This document shows positions 17,387 through 26,956 of a stretch of 64,000 bases of DNA, one piece after another (the first letter of the stretch is position 1; the number at the start of each line of letters is the position of its first letter). The notes under the pieces are model-generated. The model worked only from the letters and a program-made list of their open reading frames with translations. It ran no database searches and was not told the origin of the DNA. Position numbers and translations under genes: made by a program. Source of the DNA: Bradyrhizobium sp. B097 (GTDB taxonomy: Bacteria > Pseudomonadota > Alphaproteobacteria > Rhizobiales > Xanthobacteraceae); contig NZ_CP152412.1 in NCBI RefSeq assembly GCF_038957035.1, positions 6,506,501 to 6,570,500 of the forward strand, written 5' to 3'.

Positions 17387-18625
17387 TCAACTATCGGTTC
17401 CGCGCTGCGGCGCCAGGCGCGGCAGCGTGATCCGCACGTTGGTCCCGATGCCCGGGGCACTGTCCAGATGGAGCTCTCCGCCCAGCCGGTTCGTGACGAT
17501 GTTGTGAACGATGTGAAGGCCGAGCCCGATACGGCCGATGTCGCGGCGCGTGGTGAAAAATGGATCAAAGGCCTGCCGCAGCACGTCGCGGCTCATCCCG
17601 CAGCCATCGTCGGCGAACAGGATTTCCACCTGGTCCGCGCCCGAGGCGCGCAGCCGGATCGTGATGGTGCCGCCCTTGCCGTCCGGAAACGCATGCGCGA
17701 CCGAATTGACGAAGAGATTGGTCAGCGCCTGGCCGTAGGGACCGGGATAGCTGTTCATCGCAAGACCGGACGGGCAATCGACCTCGAGCGCCAGATTGTT
17801 CTTCGGCAACGCCGGACGCAGGTTCGAGAGCACCTGCTCGGTCACCTCGCCGAGATCGAACTGGCTGCGGTCGAAATAGCTGCGATCGACGGCGACCTGC
17901 TTGAATGATTGCACCAGATCGGCTGCGCGCTTGAGGTTGCCGACCAGCAGCGACGAGGCACTCTCGACGACCTCGATGAAATCGCTGAGGCTCGAGCGCT
18001 TCAGCTTGCCGCGCGCCGCCTCGGCGGCGAAGTCGGCGCATTTCTGCTCCAGCACCGAGGCGACCGTGAGGCTGGTGCCGACCGGACTGTTGATCTCATG
18101 TGCGACGCCGGCCACCAGCCGGCCCAGCGCCGCAAGCTTCTCCGCCTCGATCAGCGACGCCTGGGTCTCCTGCAGATGATGCAAGGCCTTCTCGGCCGCA
18201 TCGCGCGCGGCGCGGATCTCGCGTTCGCTGCGCTTGCGATCGGTGATCTCTTCGGCGGCAACGTTGACGCCGACGATGCTCCCGTTCGGCTCGCGCTGCG
18301 GGTGCCAATGCGTGATCCAGCATCGCTCGTCATTGTGGCCCGGGCGCTGGCCGTAAACCTCCACGCCGGTGACAGGCTCTCCGGTCTCCATGATCGAGCG
18401 AACGATGCCTTCGACCGCCGTGGCGAGTCCGGGCACGCAATCATGCACCGTTCGTCCGAGATGGCCCTCGACCGAGATGCCGCAGATTTCGGTGAGGCGC
18501 TGATTGATCTGAAGGTAACGGCAATCGGGAGAGAGGTAGGCAAGACCGATCGGTGCAGTGTCATAGATCAGCTGCAGCGCCGGTTGTTTTGGGAACTGAA
18601 CGTCCTCGACGACGGACGAGCGCAT
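17387..18625 (-). CDS. Soluble PAS-domain sensor histidine kinase (orphan)
   Basis: The protein is 412 residues from ATG 18625, which has GGGGGAAGGA upstream; the longer frame to 18703 lacks such a site. A PAS domain (about residues 15-135: IYDTAPIGLAYLSPDCRYLQI) leads through a coiled coil to the H-box (ALGRLVAGVAHEINSPVG), then an N-box (NLFVNSVAHAF) and G-boxes (FADDGCGMS; GIGLGLHIV) of the HATPase domain. It has no membrane segment, so it senses a cytoplasmic signal. There is no response regulator nearby, so its partner must be encoded elsewhere. Confidence 0.9.
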   Translation of the reverse strand: MRSSVVEDVQFPKQPALQLIYDTAPIGLAYLSPDCRYLQINQRLTEICGISVEGHLGRTVHDCVPGLATAVEGIVRSIMETGEPVTGVEVYGQRPGHNDERCWITHWHPQREPNGSIVGVNVAAEEITDRKRSEREIRAARDAAEKALHHLQETQASLIEAEKLAALGRLVAGVAHEINSPVGTSLTVASVLEQKCADFAAEAARGKLKRSSLSDFIEVVESASSLLVGNLKRAADLVQSFKQVAVDRSYFDRSQFDLGEVTEQVLSNLRPALPKNNLALEVDCPSGLAMNSYPGPYGQALTNLFVNSVAHAFPDGKGGTITIRLRASGADQVEILFADDGCGMSRDVLRQAFDPFFTTRRDIGRIGLGLHIVHNIVTNRLGGELHLDSAPGIGTNVRITLPRLAPQRGTDS

Positions 18626-18762
18626 GTCCTTCCCCCCGATGGGTAAGTCTAACGCTTCACGGGTGGCGTGCAATAGCCTCAACTGGGAGCGGTCCAGTGG
18701 CAATTCTGTCCAAATTCGGCACGGCGGAAAACGGACCGTCGGCCGCCCGAAGCGCGGCAGCT

Positions 18763-20046
18763 TCAGATATGCACTGCAACGTGCGGACGAAAACTCTCGA
18801 CGAAGCGCAGCAGCACCCGCGCGCCGGTGTCGGCGTCGGCGAGCTCAACATGCTCGGCCGGATTGTGGCTGATCCCGCCGCGGCAGCGCACGAAGATCAT
18901 GCCGATGTCAGCGACGTCGACCATCGCCATGCCGTCATGGCCGGCCCCGCTCGGCAGGTCGAATACGGCATGGCCCTCGGCTGCGACCGCCTCGGCGATC
19001 TGCGCTTTCAGCCATGGCGCGCAGGGCACGCTGCGGTTCTCGTGGGTGACGTCGATCTGCAAGGCCAGCTCGCGGCGCTTTGCGATCGCCTCGATCTGCC
19101 GCACGATGTCGGCGACGGCGCGCTTGCGATGCATGTCGCTCTGCGAGCGGATGTCCATCGTGAACGACACCTTGCCTGGGATTACGTTGGTGGCACCCGG
19201 CATGGCGCTGATGTAGCCGACGGTGCCGACGAGGCCGGCTTCATCGCTCCTGCAGAATTGCTCGATCGCAACGATGCATTCGGCGGCGCCGGTCAGCGCA
19301 TCGCGCCGCAGCGGCATTGGCACCGTGCCGGCATGGCCGGCGACGCCGGTGAGATTGGCGGCAAGCCGGGTCGCGCCTGAAATCGCGGTGACGACGCCGA
19401 CCGGCAGCGCCTTCTGTTCCAGCACGGGGCCCTGCTCGATGTGCAGCTCGACATAGCCGAGCAGCTCGCGGCGGGCGCGCGCCGCCTTGCCGATATGATC
19501 GGGATCGAGCCCGAAGGCGACCAGCGCATCGCGCATCGACGTGCCGGCGCGATCGCGGGTGTTGAGCACGCTCTCGTCGAACGTGCCGGCCACCGCGCGG
19601 CTGCCGAGCAGGGTCGACGCAAAGCGCACGCCCTCCTCGTCGGCAAAGCCCACGATCTCGATCGCGAACGGCAACCGCTTACCGCGCCGGTTCAGATCGG
19701 CGACACAGGCGATCGCGGTGATGACGCCGAGCGGACCGTCCCATCTGCCGGCATCGCGCACGGTGTCGTAATGCGAGCCGAGCATCAGGGCCGGCAGGCC
19801 CGGCCGCTCGCCCTCGTAGCGGCCGCAGACATTGCCGATCGCATCGAGGTGCGCGCTCATGCCGGCCTCGCGCATCCAGGACAGGATGAGATCGGCCGCC
19901 CTGCGATGCTCGTCGGTGAGGAAGACGCGCGCCAGATGCTCGGGCGTCTCCGAGATCGCCGCGAGCTGATCGATCCGCGCCACGATCTCGTCGCCAAGGG
20001 AAGATGGATTCGAGGACGATTTCTTCTCGCTCATGCTGTTTCCCAT
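18763..20046 (-). CDS. allC: Allantoate amidohydrolase (M20/hydantoinase-carbamoylase family)
   Basis: This 427-residue cytoplasmic metalloenzyme would hydrolyse allantoate with release of ammonia and CO2, giving ureidoglycine or ureidoglycolate. Metal-site motifs are complete: GSHYDTV, DGPLGV, DEEGVRF, HIEQGP and the C-terminal RGGISHNPAEH. GVAGHAGT and GYISAMPGATNVIPG match allantoate amidohydrolases better than N-carbamoyl amino-acid hydrolases, though the latter cannot be excluded. ATG 20034 (MSEKKSS) is an alternative start. It is divergent from the BMP transporter operon. PuuE allantoinase is encoded at 26 kb, giving consecutive steps of allantoin breakdown. Confidence 0.85.
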   Translation of the reverse strand: MGNSMSEKKSSSNPSSLGDEIVARIDQLAAISETPEHLARVFLTDEHRRAADLILSWMREAGMSAHLDAIGNVCGRYEGERPGLPALMLGSHYDTVRDAGRWDGPLGVITAIACVADLNRRGKRLPFAIEIVGFADEEGVRFASTLLGSRAVAGTFDESVLNTRDRAGTSMRDALVAFGLDPDHIGKAARARRELLGYVELHIEQGPVLEQKALPVGVVTAISGATRLAANLTGVAGHAGTVPMPLRRDALTGAAECIVAIEQFCRSDEAGLVGTVGYISAMPGATNVIPGKVSFTMDIRSQSDMHRKRAVADIVRQIEAIAKRRELALQIDVTHENRSVPCAPWLKAQIAEAVAAEGHAVFDLPSGAGHDGMAMVDVADIGMIFVRCRGGISHNPAEHVELADADTGARVLLRFVESFRPHVAVHI

Positions 20047-20396
20047 CGGTCCAGCCCGGCGCCTGGGCCCGCTTCACTCGTAGCAGGCCCGGTCCGATTC
20101 ACCAGCCGGCAAATGGCCCGCCCCCGCCGGGGCTCGCATCGGCCGTCCAGGGGTTAGCGACTGCTTAACGGCATTGCATACAACGACGATCGATCGCTCA
20201 CCAAATAGGCAATCCGGAATCTGCCGATTCCGAAGGCCGCCCATGTTGATTACTATTCACATTCATATTCAGTCACTTACAGAACCATGACCGCCAAATG
20301 TGCTCTGGCACGAAGCTTGCGACACTCCGTCACGCGCCGCTGTTACGGCGGCTGCGACAAGGACAGGCGGGTCGGCCCCGCCGGAGGGAGCAGGCG
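20047..20396. other. Divergent control region of allC and the BMP transporter operon
   Basis: This 350-base spacer has no gene. It contains a sigma-54 box at 20306-20320 facing the transporter operon and an AT-richer patch (20240-20285) suited to activator or IHF binding. No strong TGGCAC-type box faces allC, only a poor GG-N10-GC string. Confidence 0.7.
20306..20321 (+). promoter_or_regulatory. Sigma-54 promoter for the BMP transporter/BiuH operon
   Basis: TGGCACGAAGCTTGCG matches TGGCACG-N4-TTGCW except for the final base, with correct GG-N10-GC spacing. Transcription would begin near 20332, about 65 bases before ATG 20397. Confidence 0.85.
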
Positions 20397-21506
20397 ATGG
20401 ATTTTGGCAGGATTTCAAGAAGGCATTTATTGCAGGGAAGCGCGGCATTGGCGCTCGGCAGCACGCTCGGCGTTCGCGGCGCGGCGGCAGCGGAAACCAC
20501 GGTCGGCTTCATCTATGTCGGGTCGCGCGACGACTATGGCTACAACCAGGCCCACGCCCAGGGCGCGGCGGCGCTGAAGAAGCTTCCCGGCATCAAGGTG
20601 GTCGAGGAAGAGAAGGTGCCGGAGACCGACGCGGTCGAGAAGACCATCGAGTCCATGATCAATCTCGATGGCGCCACGCTGCTGTTTCCGACCTCGTTCG
20701 GCTACTACAACCCACACGTCGTCAAGATGGCGGGCAAGTTTCCGAAGATGCATTTCGAGCATTGCGGCGGCCTGTGGTCCGACAAGGACCCGAAGAACGC
20801 CGGCAGCTATTTCGGCTACATCGACGAGGCGCAATATATCTCCGGCATCGTCGCCGGCTATTCGACCAAGAGCGGCAAGCTCGGCTTCGTCGCGGCCAAG
20901 CCGATCCCGCAGGTGCTGCGCAACATCAACGCGTTCACGCTCGGCGCCCGGCTCGCCAATCCGAAGGCGACGACGCAGGTGATCTTCACCGGCGACTGGT
21001 CGATGCCGGTCAAGGAAGCCGAGGCGACCAACAGCCTGATCGACCAGGACGTCGATGTGCTGACCTGCCATGTCGACGGACCGAAGACGATGGTCGAGAA
21101 CGCCGCGCGCCGTGGCGCGATGGTATGCGGCTATCACGTCAATCAGTCGCCGCTGGCGCCGAAGGCCTATCTCACCGGCGCCGAGTGGAACTGGGAAGCG
21201 CTCTATCCGAAGTTCGTCAAGATGATCACCGCGGGCGAAGCGATCCCGAACTTCTACCGCGGCGGCCTGAAGGAAGAGATTGTCAAGGTCTCGCCCTATG
21301 GCGAGATGGTCTCTGCGGAAGCCCGCAAGCATGCCGACGACGTCAAGGCCAAGTTCATGTCCGGCGAGTACGCGATCTTCAAGGGCCCGCTGGTGGACAA
21401 CAAGGGCAAGACGGTGATCGCTTCCGGCACCGACCGCGGCCAGCAGGATCCCGAGCTCGAAAAGATGGACTATCTGGTCGAGGGCGTGATCGGAGCCACC
21501 GCGTGA
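20397..21506 (+). CDS. BMP family ABC transporter substrate-binding protein
   Basis: This is a 369-residue periplasmic binding protein of the BMP/Med (nucleoside-binding-like) family. The N-terminus has a twin-arginine-type signal (ISRRHLLQGSAALALGS). The mature part shows TVGFIYVGSRDDYGYNQAH, FEHCGG and ISGIVAGYSTKSGKLGFVAA, all family hallmarks. ATG 20397 follows GGAGGGAG (20383-20390). Relatives bind purine nucleosides or ureides; here the linked BiuH-like hydrolase, AllC and PuuE suggest a ureide or related nitrogen compound. It is the first gene of a five-gene operon downstream of a sigma-54 box. Confidence 0.9.
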   Translation: MDFGRISRRHLLQGSAALALGSTLGVRGAAAAETTVGFIYVGSRDDYGYNQAHAQGAAALKKLPGIKVVEEEKVPETDAVEKTIESMINLDGATLLFPTSFGYYNPHVVKMAGKFPKMHFEHCGGLWSDKDPKNAGSYFGYIDEAQYISGIVAGYSTKSGKLGFVAAKPIPQVLRNINAFTLGARLANPKATTQVIFTGDWSMPVKEAEATNSLIDQDVDVLTCHVDGPKTMVENAARRGAMVCGYHVNQSPLAPKAYLTGAEWNWEALYPKFVKMITAGEAIPNFYRGGLKEEIVKVSPYGEMVSAEARKHADDVKAKFMSGEYAIFKGPLVDNKGKTVIASGTDRGQQDPELEKMDYLVEGVIGATA

Positions 21507-22615
21507 CGACCGAGGCGGCGGAATCGGTGGAAGCGGCCGGCGGCGTCGCTCCGGCCGCCGATCCCGGCTTCCTCCAGCGCTACGGCACGAGCATCGAATA
21601 CATCCTGATCCCGGGCGCGGCGCTGGTCGGCGCGCTCGCGGTGTTCGGCGGGTTCATCGCGCTTTACGGCAAGAACCCGCTCGACCTCTATTTCTACATG
21701 TATTACGGCGCCTTCGGCACCTGGTTCTCCTGGCAGAACACGCTGACCCGCGCAGCACCGCTGATCCTGACCGCGCTGTGCACGGCGCTGCCGGCGCAGC
21801 TCGGCATGGTGATCATCGGCGGCGAAGGCGCGCTTCTGATCGGCGCGCTGTCGGCGACGTCAGCGGCGCTGGCGTTGCAGGGCGCAGCACCAATCGTCGT
21901 GCAGACCGCGATGGTGATCGCGGGCATGATCGGCGGCGGTCTCTGGATCACGCTGTCCGGCGGCCTCCGGCAATATCGCGGGGTCAACGAGACGATCTCG
22001 AGCCTGCTGCTGGTCTATATCGCGCTTGCGATCCTCAACCATCTGGTCGAGGGGCCGATGCGCGATCCGGCGAGCCTCAACAAGCCGTCGACGCGCGAGA
22101 TCGGCGCCGCCAACATGATCGGCAGCATTCCCGGCACCGATGTGCATTGGGGCCTGGTGTTCGGCCTCGTCGCGGCCGTTGCCGCCTACATCCTGATCTA
22201 TCACACCACTTTCGGCTTCGCCGCGCGCGTTGCCGGCGGCAACATCCGCGCCGCCAAAATCGTGGGGCTTGGCGTCGGCAAGCTGATCCTGACCGTCTGC
22301 TTCCTCGCCGGCAGCAGCGCCGGGCTAGCCGGCATGATCGAGGTCGCGGCTGTGCAGGGCCGCACCAATGCCAACCTCGCCGCGGGCTACGGCTTCACCG
22401 GCATCCTGGTCGCATTCCTGGCGCGGCAGAACCCGCTCGCGATCATTCCGGTCGCGATCCTGCTCGGCGGCATCTCGGCCTCCGGCGGCCTGTTGCAGCG
22501 GCGGCTCGGCCTGCCTGACGCCTCGGTGCTGGTCTTGCAAGGCATCATCTTCGTGTTCGTGCTGGCAAGCGATGCGCTCTACGGGCGGATCGGCTTCCTG
22601 AAGGGAAAGTCCTGA
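21503..22615 (+). CDS. BMP-type ABC transporter permease 1
   Basis: The permease is 370 residues from GTG 21503, overlapping the stop of the binding protein as GTGA. It has eight to ten hydrophobic segments and belongs to the branched-chain/nucleoside permease family (BPD_transp_2), with GVNETISSLLLVYIALAILN and RVAGGNIRAAKIVGLGVGK. It pairs with the permease at 22617. Open frame continues upstream of 21503 in the same register, but that is a shadow of the binding-protein gene. Confidence 0.92.
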   Translation: MTTEAAESVEAAGGVAPAADPGFLQRYGTSIEYILIPGAALVGALAVFGGFIALYGKNPLDLYFYMYYGAFGTWFSWQNTLTRAAPLILTALCTALPAQLGMVIIGGEGALLIGALSATSAALALQGAAPIVVQTAMVIAGMIGGGLWITLSGGLRQYRGVNETISSLLLVYIALAILNHLVEGPMRDPASLNKPSTREIGAANMIGSIPGTDVHWGLVFGLVAAVAAYILIYHTTFGFAARVAGGNIRAAKIVGLGVGKLILTVCFLAGSSAGLAGMIEVAAVQGRTNANLAAGYGFTGILVAFLARQNPLAIIPVAILLGGISASGGLLQRRLGLPDASVLVLQGIIFVFVLASDALYGRIGFLKGKS

Positions 22616-22616
22616 C

Positions 22617-23543
22617 ATGGCAGATAGCTCGCTCGGGCTCTGGACCGTCCCGCTCGCCGTGTTCGGCGGCGCCATCCGCGTCTCCACGCCGTTCCTGTTC
22701 GTCAGCCTCGGCGAATGCATCACCGAACGAAGTGGCCGCATCAATCTCGGCCTCGAAGGCACGCTGGTGATGGGCGCGATGAGCGCCTACGGCATCTCCT
22801 ATCTCTCCGGCTCGCCATGGCTTGGCGTGCTCGCGGCGGGGATCACCGGCGCCTTGTTCGGCGCGCTGCATGCCGGTATCTGCTCGCTGCCGCGGGTCAA
22901 CGACATCGCGGTCGGCATCGCGCTGATGCTGCTCGGCACTGGCCTCGCCTTCTTCCTCGGCAAGCCGCTGATCGAGCCGACGGCGGCAAGGCTGCCGGCG
23001 ATCGATTTCGGCTGGTGGAGCGACGTGCCGCAGGTGCGCGCGGCGCTGCGCATCAACGTGCTGTTCTTGATCGGCGTTGCCATTGCGCCGCTGCTGTACT
23101 GGGCTTTCAGAACCACGCGCTGGGGCCTGTTGATCCGCACCGCCGGCGAAAGCGCGGACGCGGCCCGCGCGATGGGCCATTCCGTGCTGCTGATCCGGTT
23201 GCGCGCCACCATGGTCGGCGGCTTCCTCGCCGGCATCGGCGGCTCGTTCCTGTCACTGTTCTATCCCGGCAGCTGGAACGAAGGGCTCTCCTCGGGACAA
23301 GGCATCACCGCGGTCGCGCTGGTGATCTTCGCGCGCTGGGACCCGATGCTGTGCCTGTGGGCCTCGCTCGCGTTCGGCGGCGCCGCGGCGCTCGGGCCTG
23401 CGCTGCAATCGGTCGGCATCACCTCCGGCTATCATTTGTTCAACGCCGCGCCGTACATCTTAACCCTGGCGATCATGATCATCACCTGCTCGCCGAAGCG
23501 CACGCTGACCGGCGCGCCCGCCGAATTGTCCATCACCCGATAG
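22617..23543 (+). CDS. BMP-type ABC transporter permease 2
   Basis: This is the 308-residue second permease, starting one base after the stop of permease 1. The conserved start of this subfamily is seen in [27 protein letters not shown], and the cytoplasmic loop in [14 protein letters not shown]. Together with permease 1 and the downstream double ATPase it forms a complete importer of the nucleoside (BmpA/RnsBCD-like) type. Confidence 0.92.
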   Translation: MADSSLGLWTVPLAVFGGAIRVSTPFLFVSLGECITERSGRINLGLEGTLVMGAMSAYGISYLSGSPWLGVLAAGITGALFGALHAGICSLPRVNDIAVGIALMLLGTGLAFFLGKPLIEPTAARLPAIDFGWWSDVPQVRAALRINVLFLIGVAIAPLLYWAFRTTRWGLLIRTAGESADAARAMGHSVLLIRLRATMVGGFLAGIGGSFLSLFYPGSWNEGLSSGQGITAVALVIFARWDPMLCLWASLAFGGAAALGPALQSVGITSGYHLFNAAPYILTLAIMIITCSPKRTLTGAPAELSITR

Positions 23544-23560
23544 ACGAGCGAGATCATTCC

Positions 23561-24244
23561 ATGCCCGAGCGCTTCATCAAATCCGAGCCCTACGCCTGGC
23601 CCTACAATGGCGACCTGCGACCGCAGAATACCGCGCTCATCATCATCGACATGCAGACCGATTTCTGCGGCGTCGGCGGCTATGTCGACAAGATTGGCTA
23701 CGATCTGTCGCTGACGCGGGCGCCGATCGAGCCGATCAAGAAGCTGCTCGCGGTGATGCGCGCGCAGGGTTTTCACATCATCCACACCCGCGAAGGCCAC
23801 CGCCCTGATTTGGCCGACCTGCCCGCCAACAAGCGCTGGCGCTCGCGCCAGATCGGCGCCGGCATCGGCGATCCCGGCCCGTGCGGCCGCATCCTGGTGC
23901 GCGGCGAGCCCGGCTGGGACATCATCCCCGATCTCGCGCCGCTGCCGGGCGAACCGATCATCGACAAGCCCGGCAAGGGCTCGTTCTGCGCCACCGACCT
24001 CGAGCTGATGCTGCGGCTGCGCGGCATCGAGAACATCGTGCTGACCGGCATCACCACCGACGTCTGCGTCCACACCACGATGCGCGAGGCCAATGACCGC
24101 GGCTTCGAATGCGTGCTGGTCGAGGATTGCTGCGGCGCGACCGACAGGAGCAACCACGACCACGCGCTGAAGATGATCAAGATGCAGGGCGGCGTGTTCG
24201 GCGCGGTGGCGAAATCCGCCGACCTGATCGGAGCGCTGTCGTGA
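23561..24244 (+). CDS. biuH: Biuret amidohydrolase-like cysteine hydrolase
   Basis: This 227-residue protein is close to the characterised rhizobial biuret amidohydrolase (biuret + H2O to allophanate + NH3). From memory, the shared stretches include [35 protein letters not shown] residues and [21 protein letters not shown]. Catalytic residues are Asp in IIIDMQTDF, Lys in DKPGKGSF and Cys in TTDVCVHTT. It is embedded between permease and ATPase genes of an importer, so substrate uptake and hydrolysis are co-expressed. The true substrate could be another ureide. No allophanate hydrolase is visible in this window. Confidence 0.85.
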   Translation: MPERFIKSEPYAWPYNGDLRPQNTALIIIDMQTDFCGVGGYVDKIGYDLSLTRAPIEPIKKLLAVMRAQGFHIIHTREGHRPDLADLPANKRWRSRQIGAGIGDPGPCGRILVRGEPGWDIIPDLAPLPGEPIIDKPGKGSFCATDLELMLRLRGIENIVLTGITTDVCVHTTMREANDRGFECVLVEDCCGATDRSNHDHALKMIKMQGGVFGAVAKSADLIGALS

Positions 24245-25773
24245 TCATCGGCGAACCGCCCGCCCCATCAGGCGCGTTCGGCGTCGACGCCATCGCAATG
24301 ACGATGCGGTTCGGCGACTTCACAGCGCTCGACAATGTCGAGCTCAAGGTGCGTCCCGGCTCGTTCCACGCCTTGCTCGGCGAGAACGGCGCGGGCAAGA
24401 GCACGCTCGTGAAATGCATCATGGGCTATTACCACGCCACCGAAGGGGACATCCTGGTCGGCGGCCGCCAGCAGACCATCGCCAATCCCAAGAACGCGCA
24501 TGCGCTCGGGCTCGGCATGGTCTACCAGCATTTTACGCTGGTGCCGGCGATGACGGTTGCCGAGAACCTGGTGCTGGCGCGCGACGATGTGCCTGCCATG
24601 GTCGACTGGCGCAAGGAGAAGAAAGAGCTCGAGGCGTTCCTGGCGCGGATGCCGTTCAAGGTGCCGCTCGATGCAAAGGTCTCCGACATCTCCGCCGGCG
24701 AACGGCAGAAATGCGAGATCCTCAAGCAGCTCTATCTGAAGCGCCGCTTCCTGATCCTGGACGAGCCGACCTCGGTGCTGACTCCGGGCGAAGCCGACGA
24801 GGTGCTCGGCATGCTGCGCGCGATGGTGGTCGCGGGTGAACTGACCATCCTGATGATCACGCACAAGTTCCGCGAGGTGATGGCGTTTGCCGATGACGTG
24901 ACGATCCTGCGCCGCGGCAAGCTCGCCGGCACCGGCCGGGTCGCCGATCTCACGCCGGACGAGATGGCCCGCACCATGATCGGCGCCGAGCAGCTGACGG
25001 TGCAGCCGCCGCGCACCGGCGAGACCGGCGCGCCCCGGCTCGAGCTCGACAAGCTCACCGCGCTCGACGACGCCGGGGCGATTGCCGTGCACGGCGTGTC
25101 GCTGACGGTGAAGAGCGGCGAGATCGTCGGCATCGCCGGCGTCTCCGGCAACGGCCAACGCCAGCTGGTCGAGGTGCTGGCCGGCCAGCGCGAAGCCGAG
25201 GGCGGCGCGATCCGCGTCCAGGGCGAGGCCTATGCGGCAAGCCGCGAGGAGATGCGCCGCCACAAGATGTCGCTGCTGCCGGAGGAGCCGCTGAAGAACG
25301 CCTGCGTCGGCGGCATGAGTGTCGCCGACAACATCGCGTTCCGCGAGTTCGATCGCGCCCCGTTCGCGCGCGGCGGCTGGTGGCTGAACCGCTCGGCGTT
25401 CCGCGAGGACGCCGAGCGCAAGATCAATCGCTACAAGATCAAGACCCGCACGCCGGATACGCCGATCGCGGCACTGTCGGGCGGCAATGTGCAGCGCGCG
25501 GTGCTGGCGCGCGAGCTCTCGGGCGACGTCGAGGTGCTGATCGCCGCCAATCCGTGCTTCGGGCTCGACTTTGCCGCGGTGGCGCAGATCCACGCCGAGA
25601 TCATGGCCGCCCGCAACCGCGGCGCGGCGGTGCTGCTGGTCAGCGAGGACCTCGATGAGCTGCTGGAGCTGTCAGATCGGCTGGTCGTGATGTTCCACGG
25701 CGCGTTCGTCCATGAGGCCCGCGCCAGCGAGGCCGACCTCACCGAGATCGGCCGCCACATGGCCGGGCACTGA
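24241..25773 (+). CDS. BMP-type ABC transporter ATPase with two nucleotide-binding domains
   Basis: The protein is 510 residues from GTG 24241, overlapping the BiuH stop (GTGA). Domain 1 has Walker [10 protein letters not shown], signature [10 protein letters not shown] and Walker [12 protein letters not shown]. Domain 2 has a degenerate P-loop ([10 protein letters not shown], no Lys) and a second signature [15 protein letters not shown] with Walker-B-like NPCFGLDF; this asymmetry is normal for RbsA/YufO-like ATPases. It energises the importer encoded just upstream and is the last gene of the sigma-54 operon. Confidence 0.93.
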   Translation: MIIGEPPAPSGAFGVDAIAMTMRFGDFTALDNVELKVRPGSFHALLGENGAGKSTLVKCIMGYYHATEGDILVGGRQQTIANPKNAHALGLGMVYQHFTLVPAMTVAENLVLARDDVPAMVDWRKEKKELEAFLARMPFKVPLDAKVSDISAGERQKCEILKQLYLKRRFLILDEPTSVLTPGEADEVLGMLRAMVVAGELTILMITHKFREVMAFADDVTILRRGKLAGTGRVADLTPDEMARTMIGAEQLTVQPPRTGETGAPRLELDKLTALDDAGAIAVHGVSLTVKSGEIVGIAGVSGNGQRQLVEVLAGQREAEGGAIRVQGEAYAASREEMRRHKMSLLPEEPLKNACVGGMSVADNIAFREFDRAPFARGGWWLNRSAFREDAERKINRYKIKTRTPDTPIAALSGGNVQRAVLARELSGDVEVLIAANPCFGLDFAAVAQIHAEIMAARNRGAAVLLVSEDLDELLELSDRLVVMFHGAFVHEARASEADLTEIGRHMAGH

Positions 25774-25779
25774 CGCGCG

Positions 25780-26019
25780 CTTGCCCAGGATGAATTTTGA
25801 TTGAATCAGCCGAGCCGCAGACTCGTTTCGCCTCTCCCGCTTGCGGGGGAGGCCGACGCGCGACGAGCGACGCGAAGCGTCGTCCGTAGCGCGGCGGGTG
25901 GGGGCTCTCTCTGCGATGGGATTCGCGGCAATACCCCCACCCCAGCCCTCCCCCGCAAGCGGGAGAGGGAGCGCAGTGTCCTTGCGGTCGCCAGCTCAAC
26001 CTGACTTCATCTTGCTCTA
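25780..26019. repeat. Intergenic mosaic inverted repeat, copy B
   Basis: An element between the ATPase and puuE genes. An inner stem of CCTCTCCCGCTTGCGGG type (25831-25852) pairs with its reverse complement (about 25946-25968). Outer ends resemble GGATGAATTTTGATTGAATC and its inverted partner ending TTGCTCTA. The terminal CTA (26017-26019) is the TAG stop of puuE. Copy C (39725) shares the same inner stem. Confidence 0.7.
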
Positions 26020-26955
26020 CCCGATCTCGAACGCCTGCGCGGCGAGATGCTTCAGATTGGCGTGCCAGTGCTCGGCGATCTGAAGCCGGGTCGGCACCCA
26101 GACCCGTTCGTGCTTCTGGATGTAGTCGAGGAAGCGCATCAGCGCGGCGGCGCGGCCGGGACGGCCGACGACGCGGCAATGCAGGCCGACCGACATCATC
26201 TTGGGTGACGTCGCGCCCTCGGCGTAGAGCACGTCGAAGCTGTCCTTCAGATAGGCGTAGAACTCATCGCCACCGCCAAAACCCTGCGGGTTGATGAAGC
26301 GCATGTCGTTGGCATCGAGCGCGTAGGGGATCACGAGATGCGGCTCGGTGCCGGCTGCCTTGATCCAGTACGGCAGATCGTCGGCATAGGAATCGCAGAG
26401 ATAGCGCAGGCCGCCCGCCTGCATCAGGAGCCGCAGCGTGTTGATCGAGGAACGGCCGGTGTACCAGCCGAGCGGCCGCGCGCCGGTCGCCTCGGTATGC
26501 ACGGCGATGGCGCGAGCGATCTCCGCGCGCTCCTCGTCCTCCGACATGTCCTTGTGCTCGACCCAGCGCAGGCTGTGGCTTGCGATATCCCAGCCCGCCT
26601 CCTGCATCGCCGCGACCACATCCGGATTGCGCTTCAGCGCCATCGCGACGCCGAACACCGTGGCTGGCAGCTTGCGCTCGGTGAACATCCGCCACAGCCG
26701 CCAGAAGCCGGCGCGCGAGCCATATTCGAACATGGTTTCGATATTGGCGTGACGCTGGCCGACCCAGGGCTGCGCACCCAGCACATCGGACAGGAACGCT
26801 TCCGAGGCACGATCGCCGTGCAGGATGTTGTTCTCGCCGCCCTCCTCGAAATTGACCACGAACTGCACGGCGACGCGTGCGGCGTCGGGCCATTTCGGAT
26901 CGGGCGGCGTGCGGCCGTAGCCGCGGAGATCGCGCGGATAGCGGGCCTCGGTCAC
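26017..26955 (-). CDS. puuE: Allantoinase, PuuE type (NodB-fold)
   Basis: This 312-residue enzyme of the polysaccharide-deacetylase-like, metal-independent allantoinase family opens allantoin to allantoate in the cytoplasm. Family motifs are GYGRTPPDPKWP, VNFEEGGENNILHGD, WRLWRMFTERKLPATVFGVA and HSLRWVEHKD. The GTG start (26955) lies one base after the TGA of the upstream DUF3830 gene, so the two are one operon. With allC it provides two consecutive steps. The TAG stop is contributed by repeat copy B. Confidence 0.9.
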   Translation of the reverse strand: MTEARYPRDLRGYGRTPPDPKWPDAARVAVQFVVNFEEGGENNILHGDRASEAFLSDVLGAQPWVGQRHANIETMFEYGSRAGFWRLWRMFTERKLPATVFGVAMALKRNPDVVAAMQEAGWDIASHSLRWVEHKDMSEDEERAEIARAIAVHTEATGARPLGWYTGRSSINTLRLLMQAGGLRYLCDSYADDLPYWIKAAGTEPHLVIPYALDANDMRFINPQGFGGGDEFYAYLKDSFDVLYAEGATSPKMMSVGLHCRVVGRPGRAAALMRFLDYIQKHERVWVPTRLQIAEHWHANLKHLAAQAFEIG

Positions 26956-26956
26956 A

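Noticed and set aside
20300..21502. In-frame upstream extension of permease 1
   Set aside because: It overlaps the whole binding-protein gene; the GTG at 21503 overlapping its stop is the natural start.
25075..25773. Missing Walker A lysine in the second ATPase domain as a sign of inactivation
   Set aside because: Degenerate second nucleotide-binding domains are normal in RbsA/YufO-type double ATPases.
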